14,340 nt of DNA from RGIG9379 sp031553005 (GTDB lineage: Bacteria > Bacteroidota > Bacteroidia > Bacteroidales > Paludibacteraceae): NCBI GenBank assembly GCA_031553005.1, contig JAVBMA010000064.1, forward strand, positions 1 to 14,340. The letters are read 5' to 3'. The position numbers were made by a program, and so were the translations under genes. Shown here one piece after another: positions 1 through 6,485 of the stretch. The number at the start of each line of letters is the position of its first letter. Positions within the stretch are counted from its first letter, which is position 1. Under the pieces are notes generated by a model, which was not told the DNA's origin, made no database searches, and saw only the letters and a list, made by a program, of their open reading frames with translations.

Positions 1-163
1 CGGGATTATCTACAAAGGTATTGGGGGCGCCCACATTCCGGGTTGCCCAAATTATGCCGTTTATTTCAACGCCTGTTTCTTCCTGTGCAAGCATTGTTAC
101 ACTGCCTGTGAGTAGAATTGCTACCGCAATTGCTTTTTTTAGGTATAGTCTGATTGTCAACAT
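1..163 (-). CDS. Secreted protein, N-terminal part only (Fib-succ-major-like start), cut by window edge
   Basis: The minus strand opens with ATG at 163 and stays open for 54 codons to the window edge, so the C-terminus is missing. Residues 1-26 form a signal peptide: basic MLTIRLYLKKA, then a hydrophobic stretch AIAVAILLTG, then cleavage near MLAQ-EE. The mature start reads EETGVEINGIIWATRNVGAP. This resembles the opening of Bacteroidota surface or secreted proteins carrying the Fibrobacter succinogenes major paralogous domain, where INGVxWATRNV is a recurrent phrase. That assignment rests on memory of the family and only ~30 mature residues are visible. It lies 50 bp downstream of the next minus-strand gene (214-666) in the same direction, so co-transcription is possible. 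The biochemical role of the family is unknown. Confidence 0.7.
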   Translation of the reverse strand, partial: MLTIRLYLKKAIAVAILLTGSVTMLAQEETGVEINGIIWATRNVGAPNTFVDNP

Positions 164-213
164 ATCAAAATGAGGGATTTCTTATTTTATGTATCTAAAA
201 ACTTTTTTCTAAC

Positions 214-666
214 CTATTCGAGAGTAATGGAGAGGACATTGCTTTTTTGTGGCGTTTTCCTCGTCTCTGTTTTTGCCGATCGCAGAAGGGACGGCGATTC
301 GTAGTCATATCCTTGCAGGTATACGACCATTCGTTGATTGGCATCCGTATAAAGATTGCCGTTTGTAAGGGTTATCCGGTGAACATTTGCGGAAACGGGT
401 GTAATAGTTGCTTCCCCAAATTTTGAGAACAGATCACCTTGTCGGTAATAGACAGGTTTTGTCCCGATTTTTTGACCGGTAGTATTGTCGTAAAAAACAA
501 AGTCAATACTTGTCAAATTATCTATATTGTAAGTAGAATAAAAACTAAGGTTGATTATCCGGTCGTGTTTTTCAATCTCCAAACCGTAGATGGAGTCGTT
601 TTGCGCTTGTGCATTCATGCAGGAAAACAGCATGATGAAAAAAAACAGTGAGTTAAGTTGTTTCAT
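214..666 (-). CDS. Small secreted protein of unknown function (150 aa)
   Basis: I do not recognise this family. The protein has a clear signal peptide (residues 1-22, MKQLNSLFFFIMLFSCMNAQAQ, cleavage after AQAQ). The Cys at 16 is followed by MNAQAQ and is not in a convincing lipobox, so Sec/SpI export is favoured over a lipoprotein. The mature part of about 128 residues alternates hydrophobic and polar residues (for example NLSFYSTYNI, TSIDFVFYD, HRITLTNGNLY, MVVYLQGYD), suggesting a mostly beta, immunoglobulin-like or lipocalin-like fold. It ends in SNVLSITLE without a T9SS sorting domain. The product is probably periplasmic or envelope-associated. It has an unusually long (775 bp) AT-rich upstream region and no recognisable Bacteroidota -7 box close to the start. 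The partial secreted-protein gene at 1-163 follows in the same direction after 50 bp. Confidence 0.75.
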   Translation of the reverse strand: MKQLNSLFFFIMLFSCMNAQAQNDSIYGLEIEKHDRIINLSFYSTYNIDNLTSIDFVFYDNTTGQKIGTKPVYYRQGDLFSKFGEATITPVSANVHRITLTNGNLYTDANQRMVVYLQGYDYESPSLLRSAKTETRKTPQKSNVLSITLE

Positions 667-1218
667 AAAAAAATCAGTTTATACACATTACTTTCGTTTG
701 TCTTTTCGTGCCATACAGGATAATGTAAGTTTTTTTCGGTTTTTCGCCCAACAAATCATAACAGACTGTTATTTATTGTCTTTCTCGTATCCGTTGGAAC
801 ATTTCTACTTCTCTACTTTCTCCTTTTATACAGCTATGCGGACATGTCTTTGGGTTTAGTTTCTCCGACATTACCGCCCCGGTTTGATTTACATTATCTA
901 CATTCCCTTTATTTAAAGGGCTTGTAAATATTTTTACATCATTGTATAATTATTTCTTCAAATTATCAGTGCGCAATATATATTTTTTTGATGATTTACT
1001 AAAAACAACAGGGTAATTTTTTAAGTGTTTTTAAATATTAAGGAAAAATATTAAATTAATTTTAATATTCCGCTTTATAGGTTAATAATAAGAAATACAA
1101 TGTTTTGAAAATAATACGATTTAAAAACAATATATTTTATTTGAATAATACTCTTATTATTTATAGAAAATTTAAACATGGTAAAATTAACGGTTGGATC
1201 GCATATGAAATAAAATGT

Positions 1219-1253
1219 ACAATGTATTGTATATAGTAAACAACATGTGTTGT
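1219..1253. promoter_or_regulatory. Two adjacent ACAA...TTGT palindromes, possible operator pair
   Basis: ACAATGTATTGT (1219-1230, inverted repeat with a 2-base centre) and ACAACATGTGTTGT (1240-1253, perfect palindrome) have centres about 22 bp apart, roughly two helical turns. Each is followed by TATAT or ATAT. Paired dyads with this spacing are typical of dimeric regulator sites. No adjacent gene start makes the target obvious; the nearest downstream start is the minus-strand gene beginning at 666. In such AT-rich DNA chance is a real alternative. Confidence 0.3.
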
Positions 1254-1332
1254 ATATCTATAATCCGTTTATAAATCTTGAATTTTTGCTTTTATGAGAA
1301 GTCGATTTTTGTTTGTCTGGCAAGAGTAAATA

Positions 1333-1366
1333 AAAAAGCGTCCCGGATTCCTCCCGAACGCTTTTT
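1333..1366 (-). terminator. Rho-independent terminator after trmD (symmetrical, may work both ways)
   Basis: AAAAAGCGT (1333-1341) and ACGCTTTTT (1358-1366) are perfect inverted arms, with an inner CGG/CCG pair (1344-1346 and 1354-1356) narrowing the loop. On the minus strand the stem ends in a run of T (1337-1332), 75 bp past the trmD stop codon. The A/T flanks on both sides mean it could stop transcription in either direction. Confidence 0.8.
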
Positions 1367-1441
1367 ACTATTTCTATCGCGCAATTAATATTATCAAGTC
1401 AACCTGAATTCAGATTAAAATTACCCTCCGCAGAAAAAAAA

Positions 1442-2116
1442 TTATTTTAATAAATCGGGCCTCAACCGTTTGGTTCTTTCCAACGCCTGTTCGTGTTCCC
1501 ATTCGTTTATCTTGCGCTCGTTTCCCGAAAGCAGTATTTCGGGGACTTTCCAACCGTTGTATTCGGCGGGGCGTGTATAAACAGGGGGAGCGAGCAAATT
1601 ATCCTGAAAAGAATCGGACAAAGCCGACTGTTCGTCGGACATCGCCCCCGGGATAAGCCTCACGATTGCATCGGTCATGATGCATGCGGCAAGCTCTCCT
1701 CCGGTAAGGACAAAATCGCCGACCGAGATCTCTTTCGTAATCAGGTGTTCGCGGATGCGGTGGTCAATTCCCTTATAATGGCCGCAAAGGATTATCAGAT
1801 TTCCCGCCAAAGACATGGTATTTGCCATTTTCTGGTCAAACACTTCGCCATCGGGAGAGGTATAGATAATTTCGTCATACTCCCGCTCGCCTTTCAGTTT
1901 GCTTATAAGCCTGTCTATGGGCTCTATCTGCATCACCATCCCGGCACTGAAGCCGAAAGCGTAATCATCTACCTTACGGTGTTTGTTCAATGTATAGTCG
2001 CGGATGTTATGTATATGAATCTCTACAAGTCCCTTTTCCTGAGCGCGTTTCAGGATCGAGTGATTCAGTGGGCTCTCCAACAATTCGGGTACAACGGAAA
2101 GTATATCTAGGCGCAT
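1442..2116 (-). CDS. trmD: tRNA (guanine(37)-N1)-methyltransferase TrmD
   Basis: TrmD transfers a methyl group from S-adenosylmethionine to N1 of G37 in tRNAs that read CNN codons, preventing +1 frameshifts. It is a cytoplasmic homodimer of the SPOUT class. The 224-aa product is close to the length of Bacteroides homologues and shorter than E. coli TrmD (255 aa). Visible signatures are the SAM-binding trefoil-knot segments LCGHYKGIDHRI (110-121) and ISVGDFVLTGGELAA (130-144), a following SDEQSALSDSF stretch, and the tRNA-binding C-terminal part with VYTRPAEYNGWKVPEILLSG (179-198) and LERTKRLRPDLL (212-223). The ATG at 2116 gives the family's MRxDI start. A near-consensus TATTTTCG lies just upstream on this strand, but I see no good -33 partner. 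It is transcribed alone and followed by the terminator at 1333-1366. Identification is secure. Confidence 0.97.
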   Translation of the reverse strand: MRLDILSVVPELLESPLNHSILKRAQEKGLVEIHIHNIRDYTLNKHRKVDDYAFGFSAGMVMQIEPIDRLISKLKGEREYDEIIYTSPDGEVFDQKMANTMSLAGNLIILCGHYKGIDHRIREHLITKEISVGDFVLTGGELAACIMTDAIVRLIPGAMSDEQSALSDSFQDNLLAPPVYTRPAEYNGWKVPEILLSGNERKINEWEHEQALERTKRLRPDLLK

Positions 2117-2254
2117 ATTTTGTTTTTTTGCGAAAATAGAAAAAATAACCTAGACCACGGTTAAACCGGAGGGAATAAAATCGCGTTCAATAGTAGACCT
2201 GCTGTTTTCAATTATTTTTCCATATATTCAAAAACTCAAATTACCGTTTATCGC

Positions 2255-3001
2255 ATGAGGATCTTAAACATTATAGTTATTCTGGTAGCAAGCTATTATT
2301 CTGTTGCAAAAGCAGAAATAACCGACACGTTGAAGTGCGAGGATAAAAACAGTTTTCCATACGCAGGGGTAATTGTATCAGGCGCGTTGATTGGTTACGG
2401 GGTATCGGGATTTTTCTCGGACAATGTTAAAAGATGGAATTATGAAATCCGCGACGATTTACAAAGTCCGCCGCACGGAAAATGCCGGATAGATGATTTT
2501 CTATGGGCGGCTCCTGCCTTGTCTGCTTATATATTGGATTGGTCGGGTATCCGTTCCCGGCATAATCTGGTAGACAAAACTATTTTATTGGCCTCTTCGG
2601 TATTATTAACGGAGCTTTGTGTCCAATCGTTAAAATACACGACAGACGAAATCCGCCCCGACGGTTCGTCAAACACTTCATTTCCGTCAGGACATACGGC
2701 TTTGGCGTTTGTAAGCGCCGAATTCCTTTACCGGGAATACAAAGAACATTCAATATGGTATGGGGTTGCGGGTTATGCGGTTGCCTCTTCGGTAGGTTTC
2801 CTGCGTATGTATAATAATAAACATTGGCTGACAGACGTAGCGGCAGGGGCAGGATTCGGAATGCTTTGTACCAAAATGACTTATTGGGCATATCCGTTGA
2901 TAAAAGAAAAAATCAATAAAAAGAAAAAACAGCCGGATATCGTTTTATTACCTTTCGCAAATTCCCGGCAACAGGGATTTTTTATTACGGCTGCTTTTTA
3001 A
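2255..3001 (+). CDS. PAP2-superfamily phosphatase, exported or membrane-anchored
   Basis: This is a 248-aa member of the type 2 phosphatidic acid phosphatase superfamily, which hydrolyses phosphomonoester or pyrophosphate bonds through a phospho-histidine intermediate. In envelope members the substrates include lipid phosphates such as undecaprenyl pyrophosphate, phosphatidic acid or lipid A phosphates. All three catalytic motifs are present: KX6RP (K127...RP), PSGH (144-147) and RX5HX3D (R184, H190, D194). The Ser that usually precedes the third-motif Arg is Leu here (GFLRMYNNKHWLTD), which I have seen in other Bacteroidota members. An N-terminal signal or anchor (MRILNIIVILVASYYSVAKA) and a few hydrophobic helices place it in the inner membrane or periplasm. 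The tail is basic (KEKINKKKKQ) and ends in GFFITAAF. Its exact substrate cannot be read from the sequence. It diverges from trmD across a 138-bp spacer and appears monocistronic. Confidence 0.9.
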   Translation: MRILNIIVILVASYYSVAKAEITDTLKCEDKNSFPYAGVIVSGALIGYGVSGFFSDNVKRWNYEIRDDLQSPPHGKCRIDDFLWAAPALSAYILDWSGIRSRHNLVDKTILLASSVLLTELCVQSLKYTTDEIRPDGSSNTSFPSGHTALAFVSAEFLYREYKEHSIWYGVAGYAVASSVGFLRMYNNKHWLTDVAAGAGFGMLCTKMTYWAYPLIKEKINKKKKQPDIVLLPFANSRQQGFFITAAF

Positions 3002-3113
3002 GGGATTATTCAATAATTGTTTAAAATCTTATCACAAAAAACTAAATCTTTTTTCATTACGCCAAAACGTTACCCGCCCCTCTCCCTTCTCTTTTAAACT
3101 TTAAAATGAAATA

Positions 3114-3144
3114 TTTTCCAAAACAATAATTTTATATATTTTTG
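3114..3144 (+). promoter_or_regulatory. Bacteroidota-type promoter for the 3192-4223 gene
   Basis: TATTTTTG at 3137-3144 matches the -7 consensus TAnnTTTG of the Bacteroidota primary sigma factor. TTTT at 3114-3117, separated by exactly 19 bp, is a plausible weak -33 box (consensus TTTG). Transcription would begin a few bases past 3144, leaving a leader of roughly 40 nt before the ATG at 3192. Confidence 0.55.
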
Positions 3145-3191
3145 TCCAAAATTATACTTTTAAAATTAACTTAACAATTAACAATTAATTT

Positions 3192-4223
3192 ATGAAAAAT
3201 TTATTCTTTTTTGGGCTTATTGTATTCCTGTCTTCTAACACCTTGCATGCTCAGGAACCAGCGTTAACAAGAAACAAAATGATGACTTTCGGTTCGGTTA
3301 CCCAACTGGCGGATGTCTCGGAAAGCACTATCAACCTAATTGATATCACTCAGACCGGTGAAAATCAACTTTGGGATTTTAGCGGAGTAACAAACAAAAA
3401 CCCGGATGTAGTTTATACTTCGACAATAGAACGTCCGATTGAAACTCCTTATTACAACGATTATCCAGAATCAAATTATGTTGAAACAGAAGAAACATTC
3501 TCTAATAATGTTCTGATAAATAAACGTTACAGTTACTATCTTTTATCGGACACACAATTAGAGCGGTTAGGTTCGAAAAATTCAGAAACAGGGGAAAGTT
3601 CAGTCTATAGTAATCCGCAAACCGAATACGTTTTTCCTTTAAGTTACGGCATTACCAATGAAGACACATGGAATAGTACATCTTCCTTTCTTACCGGATA
3701 TGCCAATTTAGAATGTATTGGTTCCGGCACATTAAAGCTCCCCAATGGAGTTTATGAGAATGTACTTATGGTACACATTGAAATAGACAATATTTTTATA
3801 GTATTGGACAATTATTTTTGGTTGAGTGAAAATGGTGCTTTATTAACGGCTTATTATGCCATTAGTAGTATATTTTCTTCTAATCCGGAAATTAACGCCA
3901 TGTATGCAACTAACACAGATATCATCTCTTCGGGATTGGAAAGTGTAAAATCAATCGTAAATAATATCCAATACAATAATCCTGTTCAGCATACACTGGA
4001 ACTAAAAATGGAAACAAACGGCGTCTCCGACAGATTTGGGTTATCTATTTCCAATACACACGGAGCGACTGTATTGGCTTCTGAATTTTCATCATTCTCT
4101 TCTGAAAACAGTGCTGTTAATTTAGATCTAAGCAGCTTGAATCCGGGAATATATTTCTTGTCAATCAACAGTATCTCAAATCCGTCTTTAAAACCGGAAA
4201 TAATAAAAATCATCAAGCAATAA
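3192..4223 (+). CDS. Secreted T9SS cargo protein of unknown function (343 aa)
   Basis: A signal peptide (residues 1-20, MKNLFFFGLIVFLSSNTLHA, cleavage before QEP) is followed by about 230 residues of a mostly beta, Asn/Ser/Thr-rich domain that I cannot assign. From about residue 255 comes a type A T9SS C-terminal sorting domain: VNNIQYNNPVQHTLELKM, then LSISNTHGATVLASEF, LNPGIYFLSI and a final KIIKQ. This is the usual order of a T9SS signal (NP near its start, a GxYxLxI-type strand, basic end). The protein should cross the outer membrane by the Por system and be released or anchored to surface lipopolysaccharide. The central domain has no visible catalytic motif; recurring aromatic and acidic residues (ETPYYNDYPESNYVETEE) leave an adhesin or carbohydrate-binding role possible but unproven. 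It has its own promoter (3114-3144) and terminator (4310-4354), so it is a single-gene unit. Confidence 0.85.
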   Translation: MKNLFFFGLIVFLSSNTLHAQEPALTRNKMMTFGSVTQLADVSESTINLIDITQTGENQLWDFSGVTNKNPDVVYTSTIERPIETPYYNDYPESNYVETEETFSNNVLINKRYSYYLLSDTQLERLGSKNSETGESSVYSNPQTEYVFPLSYGITNEDTWNSTSSFLTGYANLECIGSGTLKLPNGVYENVLMVHIEIDNIFIVLDNYFWLSENGALLTAYYAISSIFSSNPEINAMYATNTDIISSGLESVKSIVNNIQYNNPVQHTLELKMETNGVSDRFGLSISNTHGATVLASEFSSFSSENSAVNLDLSSLNPGIYFLSINSISNPSLKPEIIKIIKQ

Positions 4224-4309
4224 AGGTTTTATAAGCCTTTTACACTGACAACACTGATTTACAGATAATAATGGAATAGGGTAATATCAGTATGTCCATA
4301 TACAAAAAG

Positions 4310-4354
4310 ACAATCCCAATCGATTCAATATAAATCAGTTGGGATTGTTTTTTT
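4310..4354 (+). terminator. Strong rho-independent terminator
   Basis: ACAATCCCAA (4310-4319) pairs perfectly with TTGGGATTGT (4339-4348), extended inwards by GATT/AATC, and followed by T7 (4348-4354). It closes the 3192-4223 transcript. On the minus strand it lies beyond tag and has an A-rich flank (AAAAAG, 4304-4309), so it may also end the tag transcript. Confidence 0.9.
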
Positions 4355-4420
4355 ATTCTCTTTTAAAAGCTTTAAAATTCTTATCTCAAAATAATCTAAC
4401 GCCCTCAAACCGGGCATATC

Positions 4421-4462
4421 CTCACATTCATAAACAAACTTTCACTTTTCATCTTTCACCTC
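4421..4462 (-). repeat. Pyrimidine-rich minisatellite overlapping the 3' end of tag
   Basis: The plus strand reads CTCACAT-TC-ATAAACAAAC then TTTCACTTTTCATCTTTCACCTC. The same left border (CTCACAT-CT-ATAAACAAAC) and TTTCA-type array recur at 6823-6881 behind prfC. Here the array runs into the tag reading frame, so the last codons of tag and its stop lie inside the repeat. Confidence 0.65.
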
Positions 4463-5035
4463 GCATTGGCGACAATGACAATCGACCAAGTGGTCGTTTA
4501 CATAGCCTGTTGCTTGCAGGTGAGAATAGCAAATAACAGTGCCAAAGAATTTGAATCCCCGCTTTTTCATGTCCTTGCTGATGGTGTCTGACAATGGCGT
4601 CGAAGCCGGGATTTCCGCCAGTGTTTTCCAATGATTAACAACCGGTTTTCCATCAGGGAGAAACGATTGAAGATAGGCGCAAAAACTTCCGAATTCCTTT
4701 TGTACGGCAAGGAAACATTGTGCATTAGAAATTGCCGATTGGATTTTGAGGCGGTTACGGATAATCCCTTTATCTTGCATGAGCCGTTCTACATCATCTG
4801 CCGTAAATTCGGCAACTTTCTTCGCATCATAATTGGCAAAAGCCATACGATATCCCTCGCGCCGCCGGAGAATAGTTATCCAGCTTAGCCCTGCCTGTGC
4901 GCTTTCCAATACAAGGAATTCGAACATCTTTTTATCGTCGCATCCTTCGCGCCCCCATTCTTCGTCGTGGTATTTTACATAAAGCGGGTCGGAGCCGCAC
5001 CAACCGCAACGGATTATTTTTTCTTCAGCAGCCAT
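4442..5035 (-). CDS. tag: DNA-3-methyladenine glycosylase I
   Basis: Tag excises 3-methyladenine from alkylated DNA and starts base-excision repair in the cytoplasm. The 197-aa product matches E. coli Tag (187 aa) along its length: RCGWCGSDPLYVKYHDEEWG (9-28), QAGLSWITILRRREGYRMAF, a GIIRNRLKI segment of the helix-hairpin-helix-like core, KKRGFKFFGTVICYSHLQATG, and VNDHLVDCHC near the end. The zinc ligands that pin the two termini in E. coli Tag (Cys4, His17, His175, Cys179) correspond to C10, H23, H182 and C186, all present with the right spacing. The conserved part ends near residue 191. The last six residues (EVKDEK) are encoded by the purine-rich minisatellite at 4421-4462, a sign that the repeat entered or expanded at the gene end without harming it. 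It is transcribed alone. The ATG at 5035 is the only start close to the motif block. Confidence 0.96.
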   Translation of the reverse strand: MAAEEKIIRCGWCGSDPLYVKYHDEEWGREGCDDKKMFEFLVLESAQAGLSWITILRRREGYRMAFANYDAKKVAEFTADDVERLMQDKGIIRNRLKIQSAISNAQCFLAVQKEFGSFCAYLQSFLPDGKPVVNHWKTLAEIPASTPLSDTISKDMKKRGFKFFGTVICYSHLQATGYVNDHLVDCHCRQCEVKDEK

Positions 5036-5091
5036 TTTCTAGCATTTTATTATTTAATAACTATCCGACGAGACTGATATAAGTCTGCGGC

Positions 5092-5318
5092 CTTAAGTGT
5101 TCGAAACATAAGATTGAAGGCTGAAAGCCTTTATTAATCCAGCCCAACGGCAACGCCTTGGGCTAATATGGTAATCACCATAAACCGGGCTAAAAGCCCA
5201 GCATAATCTAATGTTAATATAAATTGCCCTTTCAGGGCGCGTCTGTTTATCGAATTTGTACCCCAAGGCGACACTTCGCTTGCCTTGGGCTAAATTAAAA
5301 TAAGGCTTGTAGCCTGTT
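5092..5318. repeat. Hairpin-cluster repeat, copy 1 (direct repeat of 5951-6176)
   Basis: This 227-bp block is almost identical to 5951-6176: five substitutions and one single-base indel by direct comparison. It is a chain of short hairpins: AAGGCT-GAA-AGCCTT, AGCCCAA...TTGGGCT, GGGCT-AAA-AGCCC, GCCCT-TTC-AGGGC, CCCAAGGC...GCCTTGGG and AGGCT-TGT-AGCCT. No open frame is conserved between the copies. The two copies lie in the same orientation on either side of the GNAT gene. I know of no named family for it; it resembles palindromic intergenic repeats scattered in Bacteroidota genomes. Confidence 0.9.
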
Positions 5319-5350
5319 GATAATACAGACTCGCTCCCCTTGCACTTTCT

Positions 5351-5878
5351 TTACTCATAAAACTCCTTTGGATATTCCACAATTCCATTTACATTTTTCA
5401 AAGCATTTTCTGTTAATTCTATTAGCATACAATTTTCATCTGGAGCATCGAACGGCAATTTTATTCCATATTTTTTTGTCATTTCGTAACCGAACCTTGG
5501 ATAATATTTTTCGTGTCCTAATAAAATTACCGATTCAAACTTTAATTCTCTAGCTACCTGATGCGCTTTCCGTATCAAATTTCCACCAATTCCCTTTCCT
5601 TGGTATTCTTTCAAAACTGCCACAGGCGCTAATGCCAAAGAAGTTGTTTGTTGAGATTTGTCATCTATAATTTTAATTTTTGTCAGCAGAGCATAACCAA
5701 CAATTTGATTGTCAATTTCTGCCACTAAAGATAATTCAGGAATAAAAGATTCGGATTTTCTTAACCTTTCTACTAAAAACTGTTCTTTATGGTTAGTATA
5801 TTGTTCGTCTTTAAACGCATTCTCAATTAGTTTAAATACTTCATTATAATCTTTAATTTCCTCTTTTCGGATATTCAT
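5351..5878 (-). CDS. GNAT-family N-acetyltransferase, YhbS-like
   Basis: A 175-aa acyl-CoA-dependent N-acetyltransferase that would transfer an acetyl group to an amine on a small molecule or protein; the acceptor cannot be read from the sequence. The acetyl-CoA pyrophosphate-binding motif A is visible as VLKEYQGKGIGGNLI (88-102, Q93-x-x-G96-x-G98). It is preceded by the beta-strand LALAPVAV and followed by FESVILLGHEKYYPRFGYE, a phrase typical of the COG3153/YhbS group. The start MNIRKEEIKDYNEVF is a normal GNAT first strand and helix. The gene stands alone between two copies of the 226-bp hairpin repeat. A broken second GNAT gene lies just upstream in the same direction (6179-6289). Base composition is more AT-rich than tag or prfC, which together with the flanking repeats suggests a later arrival; that is inference. 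Confidence 0.9.
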   Translation of the reverse strand: MNIRKEEIKDYNEVFKLIENAFKDEQYTNHKEQFLVERLRKSESFIPELSLVAEIDNQIVGYALLTKIKIIDDKSQQTTSLALAPVAVLKEYQGKGIGGNLIRKAHQVARELKFESVILLGHEKYYPRFGYEMTKKYGIKLPFDAPDENCMLIELTENALKNVNGIVEYPKEFYE

Positions 5879-5950
5879 TTTTATACAATTATATTGAATT
5901 TTAGTAAGTCGTTCGAAAGAGTTGCTTATTAATTAGCACGGTTTGCAAAA

Positions 5951-6176
5951 CTTAAGTGTTCGAAACATAAGATTGAAGGCTGAAAGCCTTTATTAATCCA
6001 GCCCAACGGCAACGCCTTGGGCTAATATGGTAATCACCATAAACCGGGCTGAAAGCCCAGCATAATCTAATGTTAATATAAATTGCCCTTTCTGGGCGCG
6101 TGTGTTTATCGAATATGTACCCCAAGGCGACACTTCGCTTGCCTTGGGCTAAATTAAATAAAGCTTGTAGCCTGTT
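5951..6176. repeat. Hairpin-cluster repeat, copy 2
   Basis: This is the second, same-orientation copy of 5092-5318. Differences are A to G in one triloop (GGGCT-GAA-AGCCC), A to T in the loop-closing pair of GCCCT-TTC-TGGGC, C to G and T to A in unpaired spacer, a 1-bp deletion, and G to A in the last hairpin stem. Its right end adjoins, two bases away, the stop codon of the GNAT fragment at 6179-6289. Confidence 0.9.
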
Positions 6177-6178
6177 AA

Positions 6179-6289
6179 TTAATCTGCCTTTGGAAACATA
6201 AAGAACAATTCTTCTGCATTTTGCGGAAGTTTGCAGATTTTTTCAAAATCACGTTTTTCGACGGTTCTATATGTCAATTCTTCAAGCAT
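6179..6289 (-). pseudogene. N-terminal fragment of a second GNAT-type acetyltransferase, truncated at a repeat
   Basis: From ATG at 6289 the minus strand encodes 36 residues: MLEELTYRTVEKRDFEKICK followed by LPQNAEELFFMFPKAD, then TAA at 6179-6181. The phrases RTVEKRDFEKIC and PQNAEELFFMFPKA match, from memory, the N-terminus of a GNAT subfamily in which FPQ(N/T)xEELxxMFPKA is followed by the acetyl-CoA-binding half. Here the frame ends at once and copy 2 of the hairpin repeat begins two bases further on. The remaining ~110 residues are not found elsewhere in the window, in particular not beside repeat copy 1. This looks like a gene cut by insertion of, or recombination at, the repeat. Confidence 0.65.
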
Positions 6290-6369
6290 TTGCTTATTCT
6301 TTTTGATTCATTGCTATTTTCACTACCATGTCTTTATACCACGCGATACAATCGCACGGAAGCACACGC
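6287..6369. repeat. Degenerate direct repeat carrying a CGCGAT palindrome, copy 1
   Basis: CATTTGCTTATTC...TTTTCACTACCA...ACGCGATACAATCGCACGGAAGCACACGC recurs at 6652-6720 with scattered substitutions; copy 1 has about a dozen extra bases (around 6328-6338). The palindromic core CGCGAT-ACA-ATCGC lies at 6342-6355. The repeat starts exactly at the start codon of the GNAT fragment, so the fragment's leader is part of the duplicated DNA. Confidence 0.65.
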
Positions 6370-6485
6370 ACCTGGAATCCGTAAAATTACACAAAAAATG
6401 CAGCTAAGGATTATGCCTAATCGGTTGTGGTATCTTTTTAATACACCTAAATTAACGTGTGTTCGATATAAAAAATCCTTATTAT

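Larger units (their letters stand above)
667..1441. other. Long AT-rich non-coding stretch
   Basis: This 775-bp gap lies downstream of trmD and upstream of the 150-aa secreted protein gene. From about 890 to 1330 it is extremely AT-rich with no open frame of plausible coding character. Recognisable items are a small hairpin CCCTTT-ATTT-AAAGGG at 905-920, two adjacent palindromes at 1219-1253, and the terminator at 1333-1366. I see no tRNA, no recognisable riboswitch and no protein remnant. It may be a regulatory region or a decayed gene; the sequence alone does not decide. Confidence 0.6.

Noticed and set aside
590..859. Open frame of 89 codons overlapping the start of the secreted-protein gene
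   Set aside because: It overlaps the signal-peptide end of a better gene on the other strand and is rich in Phe/Ser/Tyr from AT-rich DNA, with no domain.
667..1441. tRNA or known riboswitch in the long AT-rich gap
   Set aside because: No cloverleaf T-arm motif or recognisable riboswitch core was seen; composition is too AT-rich for a typical structured RNA.
1493..2110. 205-codon plus-strand open frame opposite trmD
   Set aside because: It lies wholly antisense to a secure trmD, has no recognisable motif, and its composition follows from the coding strand.
5092..6176. Composite transposon carrying a GNAT gene
   Set aside because: The flanking repeats contain no transposase, have no terminal inverted repeats and show no target duplication; only direct-repeat flanking can be claimed.
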